From Flavobacterium sp. MDT1-60 (GTDB lineage Bacteria > Bacteroidota > Bacteroidia > Flavobacteriales > Flavobacteriaceae): a stretch of DNA of 64,000 nucleotides. Shown piece by piece: positions 11,283-20,540 of the stretch. The stretch spans positions 1,364,001-1,428,000 of the forward strand of contig NZ_CP062159.1 in assembly GCF_014844035.1 (NCBI RefSeq), given 5' to 3'. The notes under the pieces were generated by a model. It saw only the letters and a list, made by a program, of their open reading frames with translations. It did no database searches and was not told where the DNA came from. The position numbers were made by a program, and so were the translations under genes. Position 1 is the first letter of the stretch. Each line of letters begins with the position of its first letter.

Positions 11283-11969
11283 ATGAAAAAACTCCTACTT
11301 CTTTTTTTATTTCTGCCAATTGTAATTTGGTCACAGACTAATTTTGAAAAAGGTGAAAAATTGTTTCATGCCAAAAAGTATGAGGAAGCTCAGGTTATTT
11401 TTGAAGGAGTATTAAAAACAAAACCTTCGGATATAAAAACACTTGAATATTTAGGAGACATTGCCGCACATCAAAAATCATGGATAAAAGGAGCAGGATA
11501 TTACAAAAAACTGAAGGAGTTAAAACCTACGGAAGCGGATTATTTTTATAAATATGGAGGTTGCTTAGCAATGCGGGCGATGGAAGTCAATAAGTTGAAA
11601 GCTTTAGCAATGGTGGACGACATGAAAGAAGCATTTGAAAAAGCTATAATTTTGAATCCGAAACACATTCCCGCCCGATGGGCTTTGATTGAAATCTATT
11701 TACAGTTACCAGGGATTTTAGGTGGAAGTGAATCAAAAGCATTGGAATATTCGAATGAACTAATGCAAATTTCATCAGTCGATGGTTATTTGTCAAGAGG
11801 AAGAATAGACGAATATTTTAAACGTTATACATCGGCAGAAAAAAATTATTTGAAGGCAAATGAAATTGGCAAATCAAAAGTCACTTTTCAAAAATTATAT
11901 AATTTATATTTGAACAAATTAAAAGACCCAAAAAAGGCACAAGAATTGAAACGAAAATTTGAAGCATAA
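11283..11969 (+). CDS. Secreted TPR-repeat protein
   Basis: This 228-residue protein has a signal peptide (MKKLLLLFLFLPIVIWSQ) and tandem tetratricopeptide-like helices (FEKGEKLFHAKKYEEAQVIFEGVLK, then repeats at about residues 50, 110 and 180). TPRs mediate protein-protein contacts; no catalytic motif is visible. An in-frame TTG lies two codons upstream at 11277, but the ATG at 11283 begins directly with the signal peptide and is preferred. The gene is divergent from the large macroglobulin-like gene and shares its upstream region. The partner protein is unknown. Confidence 0.8.
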   Translation: MKKLLLLFLFLPIVIWSQTNFEKGEKLFHAKKYEEAQVIFEGVLKTKPSDIKTLEYLGDIAAHQKSWIKGAGYYKKLKELKPTEADYFYKYGGCLAMRAMEVNKLKALAMVDDMKEAFEKAIILNPKHIPARWALIEIYLQLPGILGGSESKALEYSNELMQISSVDGYLSRGRIDEYFKRYTSAEKNYLKANEIGKSKVTFQKLYNLYLNKLKDPKKAQELKRKFEA

Positions 11970-11986
11970 TTGACAACTTCAAAATT

Positions 11987-12012
11987 AAATTCCATTAAAA
12001 AATTTGGAATTT
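11987..12012. repeat. Heptamer-type spacer with AAATTCC/GGAATTT inverted pair before mpl
   Basis: AAATTCC at 11987-11993 and its complement GGAATTT at 12006-12012 frame an A-rich loop. The spacer continues in 7-base steps (AATTTAG, AACTTAA, AAAATGG) to the mpl start. It uses the same GGAATTT word as the tracts at 4800 and 13452. Confidence 0.4.
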
Positions 12013-12036
12013 AGAACTTAAAAAATGGATTTTTAA

Positions 12037-13392
12037 ATGAAAACACATTTCATCGCCATAGGCGGAAGTGCTATGCACAATTTAGCATTAGCATTGCATA
12101 ACAAAGGATATCAGGTTACAGGAAGTGACGACGCTATTTTTGAACCTTCAAAATCAAGATTAGAGAAAAAAGGAATATTGCCAGCAGAACTGGGTTGGTT
12201 TCCTGAAAAAGTTACTGCTGATATTGATGCTATTATTCTTGGAATGCATGCTAAAGCGGATAATCCGGAATTATTAAAAGCACAAGAATTGGGATTGAAA
12301 ATCTATTCGTACCCGGAATTTTTGTACGAGCAGTCTAAAAATAAAACGCGTGTTGTAATTGGAGGATCACACGGAAAAACAACAATTACTTCGATGATTT
12401 TGCACGTAATGCATTATCATAATATTGAAGTTGATTATATGGTTGGAGCACAGTTAGAAGGCTTTGACACTATGGTACATCTTACTGAAGAAAATGATTT
12501 TATGGTTTTGGAAGGTGATGAATACTTATCTTCTCCGATCGACAGACGACCAAAATTTCATTTATATCAGCCCAATATTGCTTTAATTTCAGGAATTGCC
12601 TGGGATCATATTAATGTTTTTCCAACGTATGAGAATTATGTAGAGCAATTTGAAATTTTCATTCAAAAAATTACTAACGGTGGTATTTTGGTTTATAACG
12701 AAAATGATCCGGAAGTAAAACGAGTTGCCGAAGCAGCAACAAATCCGATTCGTAAATTATCTTATCACACGCCGGAATATACAGTTAGCGATGGTGTAAC
12801 CTTATTAAAAACTCCGGAAGGTGATATGCCTATTGAAGTTTTTGGAGCACACAATTTAAATAATTTGGCTGGAGCTAAATGGATTTGCCAAAATATGGGC
12901 GTTGATGAAGCTGACTTTTACGAAGCAATTGCGAGTTTTAAAGGAGCCTCAAAACGATTGGAAAAAATTGCCGAAGGAAAAGGAAAAGTTGCTTATAAAG
13001 ACTTTGCGCATTCGCCAAGTAAAGTTGCAGCGACAACAAAAGCAGTAAAAGAACAATATCCAAACAGAACTTTAGTAGCCTGTTTAGAGTTGCATACGTA
13101 TAGCAGTTTAAATGCTGAATTCTTAAAAGAGTATGAAGGAGCTTTAGAATATGCTGATGTTGCGGTTGTATTTTATTCTCCGGATGCTGTAAAAATCAAA
13201 CAACTGGAAGAAGTAACTTACGAACAAATCGCTAATTCTTTCAATAGAAAAGATTTGATTATTTATACAAATCCAATTGAATTCAAAGAATATTTATTCA
13301 ACTTAAATCTTGAAAACTCTGCTCTTTTGTTGATGAGTTCAGGAAATTACGGAGGTTTGAATTTTGACGAAGTTAAGGAGTTGATTAATTAG
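12037..13392 (+). CDS. mpl: UDP-N-acetylmuramate:L-alanyl-gamma-D-glutamyl-meso-diaminopimelate ligase (Mpl)
   Basis: This is a cytoplasmic murein-recycling ligase that joins a recovered murein tripeptide to UDP-MurNAc using ATP. Its 451 residues fit the family. It begins with the Mur N-terminal nucleotide-binding motif (HFIAIGGSAMHNLALAL, where MurC would have GIGGxGM). The ATP loop GGSHGKTTITS is at about residues 108-118. The central domain contains EGDEYLSSPIDRRPKF and the C-terminal domain contains KDFAHSPSKVAAT. The family normally prefers the intact tripeptide over L-Ala, which separates it from MurC. The motif text and length fit Mpl better than MurC, which in this phylum lies in the dcw cluster. 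A hairpin terminator follows. Confidence 0.93.
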   Translation: MKTHFIAIGGSAMHNLALALHNKGYQVTGSDDAIFEPSKSRLEKKGILPAELGWFPEKVTADIDAIILGMHAKADNPELLKAQELGLKIYSYPEFLYEQSKNKTRVVIGGSHGKTTITSMILHVMHYHNIEVDYMVGAQLEGFDTMVHLTEENDFMVLEGDEYLSSPIDRRPKFHLYQPNIALISGIAWDHINVFPTYENYVEQFEIFIQKITNGGILVYNENDPEVKRVAEAATNPIRKLSYHTPEYTVSDGVTLLKTPEGDMPIEVFGAHNLNNLAGAKWICQNMGVDEADFYEAIASFKGASKRLEKIAEGKGKVAYKDFAHSPSKVAATTKAVKEQYPNRTLVACLELHTYSSLNAEFLKEYEGALEYADVAVVFYSPDAVKIKQLEEVTYEQIANSFNRKDLIIYTNPIEFKEYLFNLNLENSALLLMSSGNYGGLNFDEVKELIN

Positions 13393-13408
13393 ATAATTGA
13401 CTAATTAG

Positions 13409-13451
13409 AAAATGTGTCAATTACAAAATTGTACTTGACACATTTTTTTTT
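13409..13451 (+). terminator. Terminator after mpl
   Basis: AAAATGTGTCAA (13409-13420) pairs with TTGACACATTTT (13435-13446) around a 14-base loop, followed by T to 13451. It separates the convergent mpl and DUF1287 genes. Confidence 0.8.
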
Positions 13452-13472
13452 GGAATTTAAAGTTTGGAATTT
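13452..13472. repeat. Heptamer repeat that enters the 3' end of the DUF1287 gene
   Basis: GGAATTT (13452-13458), AAAGTTT (13459-13465) and GGAATTT (13466-13472) are in 7-base phase. The stop codon and last residues (NSKL) of the minus-strand lipoprotein gene are encoded by this tract. Confidence 0.55.
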
Positions 13473-14092
13473 GTGTAGCTATAATGACCTACTATTTTAT
13501 ACTCAAACAAACAATCTTCTAAAACCTGACCGCCGCCAACATTGTGTACGATCAAATTTCTTTGCCCATCTTTTGATTTTTTGTTAGTTATAATTCCGAT
13601 GTGTGGCAATTTATCATTGATTATCCAGGCTACTATTTCTCCGGTTTTATAATCTTTTGCATTTTGGGTTACGGGCAGTTTTATTCCTTTTCTTTCAAAA
13701 AACACTTCTAAATTCGGAACTCTTCTGTGATCAATATTGGTATCGGTTTTTGTCATTCCCCATTTTTCTAAATTTGGATATTGAGAGAAATTTGTAATCA
13801 TATCTTCATGAACTTCTTTTTGCAAATCGATACCTAATTTTCGATAGGAACGAATGATTACATCAGTACAGACACCTTTGTTATTAGGAATATCTCCATT
13901 AGGATATTTAATGGAAAAATAAGTAGGATCATAATCTATTGACGGATCAATAATGGAAATTGCTGCATCTGATAATTGTTGTCCAAAAGTTTGTACCGTT
14001 TGTAGATTGTTTTCGGCACGAAGGACTTTTTTTTCTTTTTGATTGCAAGAAAAAAGTAAAAAGCAAATGCATAAAAGATATACTGATTTCAT
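13457..14092 (-). CDS. DUF1287-family lipoprotein
   Basis: This is a predicted lipoprotein of 211 residues. The start is set at the ATG whose codon begins at 14092. This gives a lipoprotein signal (MKSVYLLCICFLLFSC) with the lipidated Cys at residue 16; a longer in-frame form from 14137 would bury that signal. The mature part matches DUF1287, related to NlpC/P60-type papain folds. A Cys in NNKGVCTDVIIRSYRKLGI, a His in LPHIGIITNKKS and a later HNVGGG are candidate catalytic or structural residues. Enzymatic activity is not established, though a cell-wall peptidase or amidase role is plausible. The last four residues come from a heptamer-repeat tract. Confidence 0.8.
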   Translation of the reverse strand: MKSVYLLCICFLLFSCNQKEKKVLRAENNLQTVQTFGQQLSDAAISIIDPSIDYDPTYFSIKYPNGDIPNNKGVCTDVIIRSYRKLGIDLQKEVHEDMITNFSQYPNLEKWGMTKTDTNIDHRRVPNLEVFFERKGIKLPVTQNAKDYKTGEIVAWIINDKLPHIGIITNKKSKDGQRNLIVHNVGGGQVLEDCLFEYKIVGHYSYTNSKL

Positions 14093-14211
14093 TGTAAGAT
14101 TATGTTTAGAGTAATTTATTTGTTTAAATTTAATCATTTTAGAGTTATCTTTTATTTATGAATGATTTTTCTTATTTTTTAATATATTAGCCTTTTAAGA
14201 TTGTAATAAAA

Positions 14212-14673
14212 ATGAATCCAATTATTAGAGTTGTTAAGACAACAAGCGAGAACCCTGATTTTATTTCTTTAATAAAAACCTTCGATATTTTTTTATGGGA
14301 ACGTTACCCGGAATTGAAAAATGATTATTGGGGGAATAATGTAATTGAATTTAATCCTAACGTAGTTATCATTTATTTAGACGAAATAGCTGTTGGTTGT
14401 GGCTGTTTCAAAAAATACAATCAAAATACTGCAGAATTAAAACGAATGTTTGTTTCACCAGAAGCCCGAGGTCTGGGCGTCGCTCAATTGATAATTAAGG
14501 AACTGGAAAATGAAGCGAAAAATCAAGGTTTTGAAACTATGATTTTAGAAACATTATACAAACAAATAGAAGCAATTAATCTTTATCAAAAAGTTGGTTT
14601 TGAAATTGTTGAAAATTATGAACCATATGAAGGTTTGACAAATAGTGTCTGTATGAGTAAATCTATTATTTAG
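14212..14673 (+). CDS. GNAT-family N-acetyltransferase
   Basis: This 153-residue single-domain acetyltransferase has the GNAT acetyl-CoA-binding signature: a beta4 strand (AELKRMFVSPEARGLGVAQ) containing the R/Q-x-x-G-x-G/A-like loop RGLGVA, then the helix LIIKELENEAK. The late region (LYQKVGFEIVENYEPY) is also typical. The acceptor substrate cannot be told from sequence. It begins a tight plus-strand group: radC starts four bases after its stop. Confidence 0.9.
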   Translation: MNPIIRVVKTTSENPDFISLIKTFDIFLWERYPELKNDYWGNNVIEFNPNVVIIYLDEIAVGCGCFKKYNQNTAELKRMFVSPEARGLGVAQLIIKELENEAKNQGFETMILETLYKQIEAINLYQKVGFEIVENYEPYEGLTNSVCMSKSII

Positions 14674-14677
14674 AATT

Positions 14678-15367
14678 ATGGAAACTACTCATTTCCCCAT
14701 TACGAACTGGTCTGAAGACGATCGTCCACGTGAAAAATTAATGCTAAAAGGCAAAAGTGCTTTAAGCGATGCAGAATTGATTGCAATCTTGATTGGCTCA
14801 GGAAGCCGAAACGAATCTGCTGTAGATTTGAGTAAAAGAATTTTAGCCAGTGCAGATAATTTGAATGTTTTAGGAAAAATGTCCATTTCGCAATTGATGA
14901 ATTTTAAAGGAATAGGAGAGGCCAAGGCAATTACTATTATTTCCGCTTTAGAACTTGGCAGACGTCGAAGGGCTGAGGATGCTGTTGAACTGGTTAAAAT
15001 CACATCAAGTAAAAGAGTCTTCGAAATTATGCAGCCTATTATTGGTGAACTGCCTCATGAGGAATTTTGGGTACTTTTTCTGAATAATTATAATAAAGTA
15101 ATTTCTAAATCGCAATTAAGCAAAGGTGGTATTTCCGGAACGATTGTCGATGTTAGATTGGTTTTTAAATTGGCTCTTGAAAATGGAGCTACCGGGTTGA
15201 TTTTATGTCATAATCATCCTTCAGGAAATTTGCAGCCAAGCGATGCTGATCGAAAAATTACTAAAAAAATCAAACTGGCGGGCGATAGTTTAGATGTTAA
15301 AGTTTTGGACCATTTGATTATTACTGAAACAAATTATTATAGTTTTGTAGATGAAGGAATTTTTTAG
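14678..15367 (+). CDS. radC: RadC-family (UPF0758) JAB/MPN-domain protein
   Basis: This 229-residue protein has an N-terminal helix-hairpin-helix region (LMNFKGIGEAKAITIISALELG, about residues 70-90) and a C-terminal JAMM metalloprotease-like domain. The zinc ligands of HNHPSG-x7-D are present (His178, His180, Asp191). The name comes from a radiation phenotype later shown to belong to recG, so a repair role is unproven. Members may be DNA-associated nucleases or peptidases. It sits between a GNAT gene (4-base gap) and a HAD gene (3-base gap) and is probably cotranscribed with them. Confidence 0.95.
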   Translation: METTHFPITNWSEDDRPREKLMLKGKSALSDAELIAILIGSGSRNESAVDLSKRILASADNLNVLGKMSISQLMNFKGIGEAKAITIISALELGRRRRAEDAVELVKITSSKRVFEIMQPIIGELPHEEFWVLFLNNYNKVISKSQLSKGGISGTIVDVRLVFKLALENGATGLILCHNHPSGNLQPSDADRKITKKIKLAGDSLDVKVLDHLIITETNYYSFVDEGIF

Positions 15368-15370
15368 ATT

Positions 15371-16057
15371 ATGAATGCCACTATTACAGATGTTTTTTTC
15401 GATTTAGATCATACGCTTTGGGATTTTGATAAAAATTCAGAAATGGCTTTTGATCGTATTTTTAAAAGTAAATTTCCCGAGATTAAAATTCAGGATTTTA
15501 TTGAGAAATATGCTCCGATTAACCAGGCTTGCTGGAAACTATATCAAAACGATCAGATAACACATATAGAACTTCGATACAACAGATTAAAGTTTTCTTT
15601 TGATGCTTTAAATGTTATGATCTCAGATGAAAACATCAATGAAATCGCAAATGATTATATCGAATATTTAACGGATAACAATCATCTTTTTGATGGTGCA
15701 ATTGAAGTATTAGAATATCTAAAACCAAAGTATAAACTGCATATAATTACCAATGGTTTTGCGAATGTTCAGGAAAAAAAGATTAATAATGCTTTGCTTT
15801 CAGGTTACTTCAATACGATAACAAATTCAGAATTAGCGGGTGTAAAAAAGCCAAATAGTATTATCTTTGATTATGCTGTTAATTCGGCTAAGGCTTCAAA
15901 AGAAACGAGTATTATGATTGGAGACTGTCTTGATGCTGATGTTAACGGTGCTTTGAATGCAGGTTTGGATGCTATTTTTTTTAATGAAAAGAAAATAGAA
16001 GCTCCGGATAATATTAAGCAAATAAACCATTTATTAGAACTTAAAAAATATTTATAA
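15371..16057 (+). CDS. HAD-superfamily hydrolase, YjjG-like
   Basis: This 228-residue HAD phosphatase has motif I DLDHTLWDF (nucleophile and acid/base Asp at the start), motif II in IITNGF, motif III as the Lys in GVKKPNSIIFDYA, and motif IV GDCLDADVNGALNAG. The helical cap and the LDHTLWDF variant match the YjjG branch, which dephosphorylates nucleoside monophosphates such as non-canonical pyrimidines. The substrate is inferred from family only. It is translationally close to radC upstream and to a secreted protein gene two bases downstream. Confidence 0.9.
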   Translation: MNATITDVFFDLDHTLWDFDKNSEMAFDRIFKSKFPEIKIQDFIEKYAPINQACWKLYQNDQITHIELRYNRLKFSFDALNVMISDENINEIANDYIEYLTDNNHLFDGAIEVLEYLKPKYKLHIITNGFANVQEKKINNALLSGYFNTITNSELAGVKKPNSIIFDYAVNSAKASKETSIMIGDCLDADVNGALNAGLDAIFFNEKKIEAPDNIKQINHLLELKKYL

Positions 16058-16059
16058 AG

Positions 16060-16842
16060 ATGAAAATTAAATTTTTGCTGGTTGGACTTTTTTGTGCAGT
16101 TATTGGATTTGCACAATCTATTAATGATTATAAAGCTGTTATTGTACCTTTGAAATATGATTTCATGAAATCTGAAAATCAATATAGAATGGCTACAATG
16201 ACTAAATCTAATTTAAATAAAGCTGGTTTTCAGGCTTTTTATGCTAATGAAGAGATCCCTGCTGAATTTAGTGATCGTTGTCAGCTTTTGTATGTTGATG
16301 TAAAAAAAGATAATGCTTTTTTAGTAACGAAGCTTTTTATAGAGTTTAAAGATTGTTATGGAAAAGTGGTTTATACTTCTGAAGTTGGAAAAAGCAAAGA
16401 AAAGGATTATGAAGCTGCATACAGAGAAAGCCTTAATATGGCTTTTATATCTGTAACAGCTTTACATTACAAATACAGTGGTAAAACGGTTTCGCCAACT
16501 GGTACTAGAGTTGGAACCGGAGCTATGAACCCGGCAGCAGTGGCAGTTATGACTCCGACAACAACAGCATCAGTAGTAACACCTACAGCAACAGTTGCTA
16601 CTCCGGTTGCAGATGTTTCCGATCCAAATTTATTATATGCCCAACCAACAGAAAATGGATACCAATTGATTGACAAAACACCAAAAGTGATTATGAAATT
16701 GCTAAAAACATCTCGACCAGATTCATTTATAGCTATAAAAGATGGTGTACAGGGTACATTGAATGCAAAAGATAATCAATGGTTTTTTGAATATTATCAA
16801 AATGATAAATTAGTATCTGAAAAAGTTTCAGTTAAATTTTAG
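16060..16842 (+). CDS. Secreted hypothetical protein with Pro/Thr/Ala-rich linker
   Basis: This 260-residue exported protein (signal peptide MKIKFLLVGLFCAVIGFAQS) is of unrecognised function. The N-terminal part (residues about 20-140, beginning INDYKAVIVPLKYDF) looks like a folded alpha/beta domain with two Cys (RCQLL, KDCYG). A low-complexity linker (about residues 148-185, MTPTTTASVVTPTATVATP) joins it to a C-terminal domain, which starts near NLLYAQPTENGYQLIDKTPK and carries repeated beta strands. Proteins of this layout are common in Flavobacteriia. It ends the GNAT-radC-HAD operon. Confidence 0.72.
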   Translation: MKIKFLLVGLFCAVIGFAQSINDYKAVIVPLKYDFMKSENQYRMATMTKSNLNKAGFQAFYANEEIPAEFSDRCQLLYVDVKKDNAFLVTKLFIEFKDCYGKVVYTSEVGKSKEKDYEAAYRESLNMAFISVTALHYKYSGKTVSPTGTRVGTGAMNPAAVAVMTPTTTASVVTPTATVATPVADVSDPNLLYAQPTENGYQLIDKTPKVIMKLLKTSRPDSFIAIKDGVQGTLNAKDNQWFFEYYQNDKLVSEKVSVKF

Positions 16843-16861
16843 ATTAAGAATGTTAATTATC

Positions 16862-16905
16862 TGTTCAGAGGTACTGGATACTATAAACTGCGACTGATTA
16901 CTTTC
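16862..16905. repeat. Possible heptamer-type spacer
   Basis: The 62-base spacer between two convergent genes reads AGGTACT, GGATACT, ATAAACT, GCGACTG, ATTACTT in 7-base steps, with ACT recurring near the end of each step. The match is loose. Confidence 0.3.
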
Positions 16906-18182
16906 TAATAACCATATTTATCTTTCCAACGGTTCTTTAAAAATTCGCGGTTACTGTTCTCTCTAGAATTGTTTCCGGGATTATAAAGAACCGTTTTTTT
17001 TATAGCATCCGGCAAAAATTCCTGTTCTGCAAAATTATTGGCATAATCATGCGAATATTTATAGTCATCACCATAACCCAATTCTTTCATAAGTTTGGTT
17101 GGCGCATTTCTTAAATGAATCGGTACGGGTAAATCTCCAGTTTGCTTAACTAGTTGTTGCGCATTTCCGATAGCCATATACGAAGCATTACTTTTTGGAG
17201 AAGTAGCCAGATAAATAGCACATTGGCTCAAAATGATGCGGCTTTCAGGATAGCCGATAGTGGTGACAGCCTGAAAAGTGTTATTGGCCATAATAAAGGC
17301 AGTTGGATTTGCATTTCCAATATCTTCGCTTGATAAAATAAGCATTCTTCGGGCAATAAATTTTACATCTTCACCGCCTTCAATCATTCTGGCCAACCAA
17401 TAAACTGCCCCATTTGGGTCGCTTCCACGAATAGATTTTATAAAGGCCGAAACAATATCATAATGTTGTTCGCCACTTTTGTCATATAGAACCGTATTTT
17501 GTTGAACCAATTCAAAAACGCGATCGTTTGTAATAATGATTTCATCATCTGCAGAAGCATTGACAACTAATTCGAATATGTTTAGAAGCTTTCGGCCGTC
17601 TCCGCCAGAAAGTCTTAATAAAGCTTCAGTTTCTTTTAAAATAATCGTTTTAGAAGCTAATTCGGTATCCGTTTTCATTGCACGATGCAATAAAGCTTCG
17701 AGATCTGCTTTTGTAAAAGCGTTTAATACGTAAACCTGACAACGAGATAATAATGCGGGAATAACTTCAAAACTCGGATTTTCAGTTGTAGCTCCAATTA
17801 AGGTAATCCAGCCTTTTTCTACAGCTGCCAAAAGTGAGTCTTGCTGCGATTTACTGAATCGGTGAATCTCATCAATAAATAAAATAGGATTTTTAGCTGT
17901 AAATAATCCGCCACTTTGTTTGGCTTTATCAATTACATCACGAATATCTTTTACACCTGAATTTATGGCACTCAAAATATAAAAAGGACGTTTAGATTCT
18001 TGTGCAATAATTTGTGCCAAAGTGGTTTTGCCGGTTCCCGGAGGTCCCCAGAAAATCAGAGATGGAATAATCCCTTTCGAAATTTGTTGCGTCAGAGATC
18101 CGTTTGGTCCAACCAAATGACTTTGACTAATATAATCTTCTAATTTCTGTGGGCGAATACGCTCGGCTAAAGGTGCTTCCAT
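16905..18182 (-). CDS. rarA: Replication-associated recombination AAA+ ATPase RarA/MgsA
   Basis: This 425-residue clamp-loader-like AAA+ ATPase acts at stalled or gapped replication forks and binds SSB. Walker A is GPPGTGKTT (residues 46-54), Walker B is LFIDEIHRF (about 100), and sensor and arginine-finger regions include [11 protein letters not shown] and ALLSRCQVY. The C-terminal tetramerisation part holds [20 protein letters not shown] and the family-typical [15 protein letters not shown] and [17 protein letters not shown]. Length and all motifs match bacterial MgsA/RarA. It is transcribed alone on the minus strand. Confidence 0.97.
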   Translation of the reverse strand: MEAPLAERIRPQKLEDYISQSHLVGPNGSLTQQISKGIIPSLIFWGPPGTGKTTLAQIIAQESKRPFYILSAINSGVKDIRDVIDKAKQSGGLFTAKNPILFIDEIHRFSKSQQDSLLAAVEKGWITLIGATTENPSFEVIPALLSRCQVYVLNAFTKADLEALLHRAMKTDTELASKTIILKETEALLRLSGGDGRKLLNIFELVVNASADDEIIITNDRVFELVQQNTVLYDKSGEQHYDIVSAFIKSIRGSDPNGAVYWLARMIEGGEDVKFIARRMLILSSEDIGNANPTAFIMANNTFQAVTTIGYPESRIILSQCAIYLATSPKSNASYMAIGNAQQLVKQTGDLPVPIHLRNAPTKLMKELGYGDDYKYSHDYANNFAEQEFLPDAIKKTVLYNPGNNSRENSNREFLKNRWKDKYGY

Positions 18183-18338
18183 TTTGTAAAATTACTATTT
18201 TCAATTTTAATTATAAATTTTTAAAAGTTAATTACTAGTGAAAATATGTTGATGGCGAAAAATATTTAGCTGACAAATTATCAGTAAATTGCATTTGGAT
18301 AGTTTTTTGATGTTCATTCAGTTATAGATTCTAAAAAT

Positions 18339-19103
18339 ATGAATGACAACCAATTTAAATTTTCAAATGCTGTTATTGGTCTTCCACTATTTTTCGTCCT
18401 TTTTTTATGGATGGTATATTGGTTTCAAATTAGATTTGATTTTGATTTTTATCAAAGCGGAATTTATCCCAGAGATTTTTCAGGTTTACAAGGTGTTTTG
18501 TTTAGTCCTTTTATACATGAAAATTTAGGGCATTTGTACAACAATTCGATCCCTCTTTTGGTTTTGTTAGCTGCATTGCAATATTTTTATCCCAAGCAGT
18601 CTGTTTCGGTTATTTTATATGGAATCCTTTTTTCTGGTTTAATAACCTGGGTTATTGGCAGGACAAATTATCATATTGGTGCAAGTGGTCTGATTTATGT
18701 TTTAGTCAGTTTTATTTTCTTTAAAGGAATTCAAACAGGTTATTACAGATTAGTTGCTCTTTCGTTATCGGTAATATTACTTTATGGTGGAATGATTTGG
18801 TACGTCTTTCCTGATGTAGATGCTACAATTTCCTGGGAAGGTCATTTAGCAGGTTTCATAAGCGGATTTGTATTAACATTGTTATATAAAACGCCGGAGT
18901 ATAAAAAGACCATAGTTTATGATTGGCAAAAACCAGATTTTAATCCGGATGAAGATCCTTTTATGAAGCATTTTGATGAAGATGGAAATTTTGTTCCCCT
19001 AGGGAAAGACGAAGAAGAGGTTGAATTTATCTCGCTTTATTTTAGTTCAGATCAATTAGTTAATTACTCTGTAACGAAATCAGAATCAGACGATAAAAGG
19101 TAG
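18339..19103 (+). CDS. Rhomboid-family intramembrane serine protease
   Basis: This 254-residue polytopic membrane protein cleaves transmembrane substrates inside the bilayer. The catalytic pair is visible: Ser116 in GASGLIY and His169 in WEGHLAGF. The oxyanion-side HLYNN motif (FIHENLGHLYNNSIPLL) is also present. About six hydrophobic helices occupy residues 12-195. The C-terminal tail (about 200-254) is acidic and cytosolic-looking (PDFNPDEDPFMKHFDEDGNF), as in many Bacteroidota rhomboids. Substrates are unknown. It lies alone between rarA (divergent) and a small secreted protein. Confidence 0.93.
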   Translation: MNDNQFKFSNAVIGLPLFFVLFLWMVYWFQIRFDFDFYQSGIYPRDFSGLQGVLFSPFIHENLGHLYNNSIPLLVLLAALQYFYPKQSVSVILYGILFSGLITWVIGRTNYHIGASGLIYVLVSFIFFKGIQTGYYRLVALSLSVILLYGGMIWYVFPDVDATISWEGHLAGFISGFVLTLLYKTPEYKKTIVYDWQKPDFNPDEDPFMKHFDEDGNFVPLGKDEEEVEFISLYFSSDQLVNYSVTKSESDDKR

Positions 19104-19173
19104 AGACGAATATTTTTATCTGACTTAAAAAGACTATTTTTGTTATAGACATTCTAATTCATCTTAATTTGCT

Positions 19174-19677
19174 ATGAAAAAGATAAGCTTTTTGGTTATT
19201 GTATTCTTATTGTTAATTACCTCCAAAATATTTGCTCAATGCGACATAAAGAACAAATTGCTGGCGGATGGAACAATAGTGTATTATTTTGACCCCGCTG
19301 TTTTTTATACAACCCAGTCAAAATCGCTAAAAATTAATATAGTAACAGATAAAGAGCATTATTTCATTGCTTTACAGCCTACGCCATTTCCTCCTAAAAA
19401 AGAAGGAAAGAAAATAAATGATGATTTAATTGTCCATTTGGGAGATCAGAAGTCGTATAAATTATCACATTATGACACGCAGTATATGCGTAATGATTCG
19501 ATTATGCAAGTATTGTATTTAATGGATGATAAAGATGTTGAAGCTTTTTCAAAATTTGAGGCTGTAGTTGCTCAAATTAATATGAAGGGAACAGAGTTTA
19601 TTCGCGATTATAATTTCAAATTGCATAAAGATGCTATAAAAGAGCAGTTAAATTGCTTTTTGAAAAAGGAAGAGTAG
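19174..19677 (+). CDS. Secreted hypothetical protein
   Basis: This 167-residue protein has a signal peptide (MKKISFLVIVFLLLITSKIFAQ) followed directly by a Cys (CDIKNKLLADGTIVYYFDPA). The mature domain is mostly predicted beta strand, with a second Cys near the C-terminus (QLNCFLKK) that could pair with the first. I do not recognise the family. It converges with the DUF2490 gene, only 10 bases separating their stops. Confidence 0.7.
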   Translation: MKKISFLVIVFLLLITSKIFAQCDIKNKLLADGTIVYYFDPAVFYTTQSKSLKINIVTDKEHYFIALQPTPFPPKKEGKKINDDLIVHLGDQKSYKLSHYDTQYMRNDSIMQVLYLMDDKDVEAFSKFEAVVAQINMKGTEFIRDYNFKLHKDAIKEQLNCFLKKEE

Positions 19678-19687
19678 AAGTAAAAAG

Positions 19688-20491
19688 CTAATCTTCATTA
19701 ATTACTTCTTCATTTTTATGAAGAAACTTTTTACTTAGGTTTTTAAAAAGATTGTTGAATGTGAGTGTTAGTGAAGCTGCATTTACAATTTGATTTCCAC
19801 TATTTCTGGGAAGAAATTCATTTGCATAGGTCAATTCAACCTGAATATCATCCGTAAATAAATAACCACCACCCAGGTTTAATCTATTACGATCAAAAAA
19901 ACTTTCTCCAGTTACTTTTGTTCCTGATTTAAAATATAATTCATCCGATACTATAGCATAAACAACTCCGGATCGTAATACCTTACTATTAATTGGTTTT
20001 ATGTATTTGATTTGTTGACGATACCTTAGAACATTTTCATAATCATCGTCTGCATTTCTCATATGACGAAGTTCCATTCTCATTCTGGTACTTAAAGTGT
20101 AACCGGTTTTATGAAAATAGTAAATACCCTGTAAGGCAAATCTCCATTCTGGAGATTCAAATTGTCCAATTTCAGGAACATCTTTATTGTTGAAATAAGC
20201 TATAAATGAAGACAGCTTCCATCGAGGTGAAAGATAATAATGTCCCCATCCTCTTAATGATCTTTGAATGTTTTTATGAAAAATATTAGAAGAGGATTCT
20301 GTACTGCTATAACTACTTGCAAGATCTAATTCAGCTGACCATTTATCATTTATAGTTCTGTTAAATTGTGTCTCATTCCAAAACTGTCCGTAGGATTTAG
20401 TTTGTGTATAACTAATGCCTACGATAAAAAACATTGCAATTGCAAAACATTTGTTTTTGGATGATATGTTTTGAGCAGATTTGGAAGACAT
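19688..20491 (-). CDS. DUF2490-family predicted outer-membrane protein
   Basis: This protein of about 267 residues has an N-terminal hydrophobic segment (FAIAMFFIVGISYTQ) and many alternating-hydrophobic strands with aromatic ends, for example KWSAELDLASSYSS, RMRMELRHMRNADD and IQVELTYANEFLPR. This matches DUF2490, a predicted outer-membrane beta barrel of Bacteroidota with unknown cargo. The first in-frame codon is a TTG at 20494, but the next codon (20491) is ATG and is chosen. An internal Met nearer the hydrophobic segment could be the true start. It lies downstream of rlmB on the same strand, 49 bases away. Confidence 0.75.
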   Translation of the reverse strand: MSSKSAQNISSKNKCFAIAMFFIVGISYTQTKSYGQFWNETQFNRTINDKWSAELDLASSYSSTESSSNIFHKNIQRSLRGWGHYYLSPRWKLSSFIAYFNNKDVPEIGQFESPEWRFALQGIYYFHKTGYTLSTRMRMELRHMRNADDDYENVLRYRQQIKYIKPINSKVLRSGVVYAIVSDELYFKSGTKVTGESFFDRNRLNLGGGYLFTDDIQVELTYANEFLPRNSGNQIVNAASLTLTFNNLFKNLSKKFLHKNEEVINED

Positions 20492-20540
20492 CAATTCATG
20501 ATTAGAATATTTATTTTCTCATCTTAATTCTCAAAGATAT

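Noticed and set aside
19707..19726. TTCTTCAT/ATGAAGAA hairpin as terminator of the gene ending at 19677
   Set aside because: It lies inside the DUF2490 coding sequence and is followed by a T-run only after two other bases, so evidence is too weak to list.
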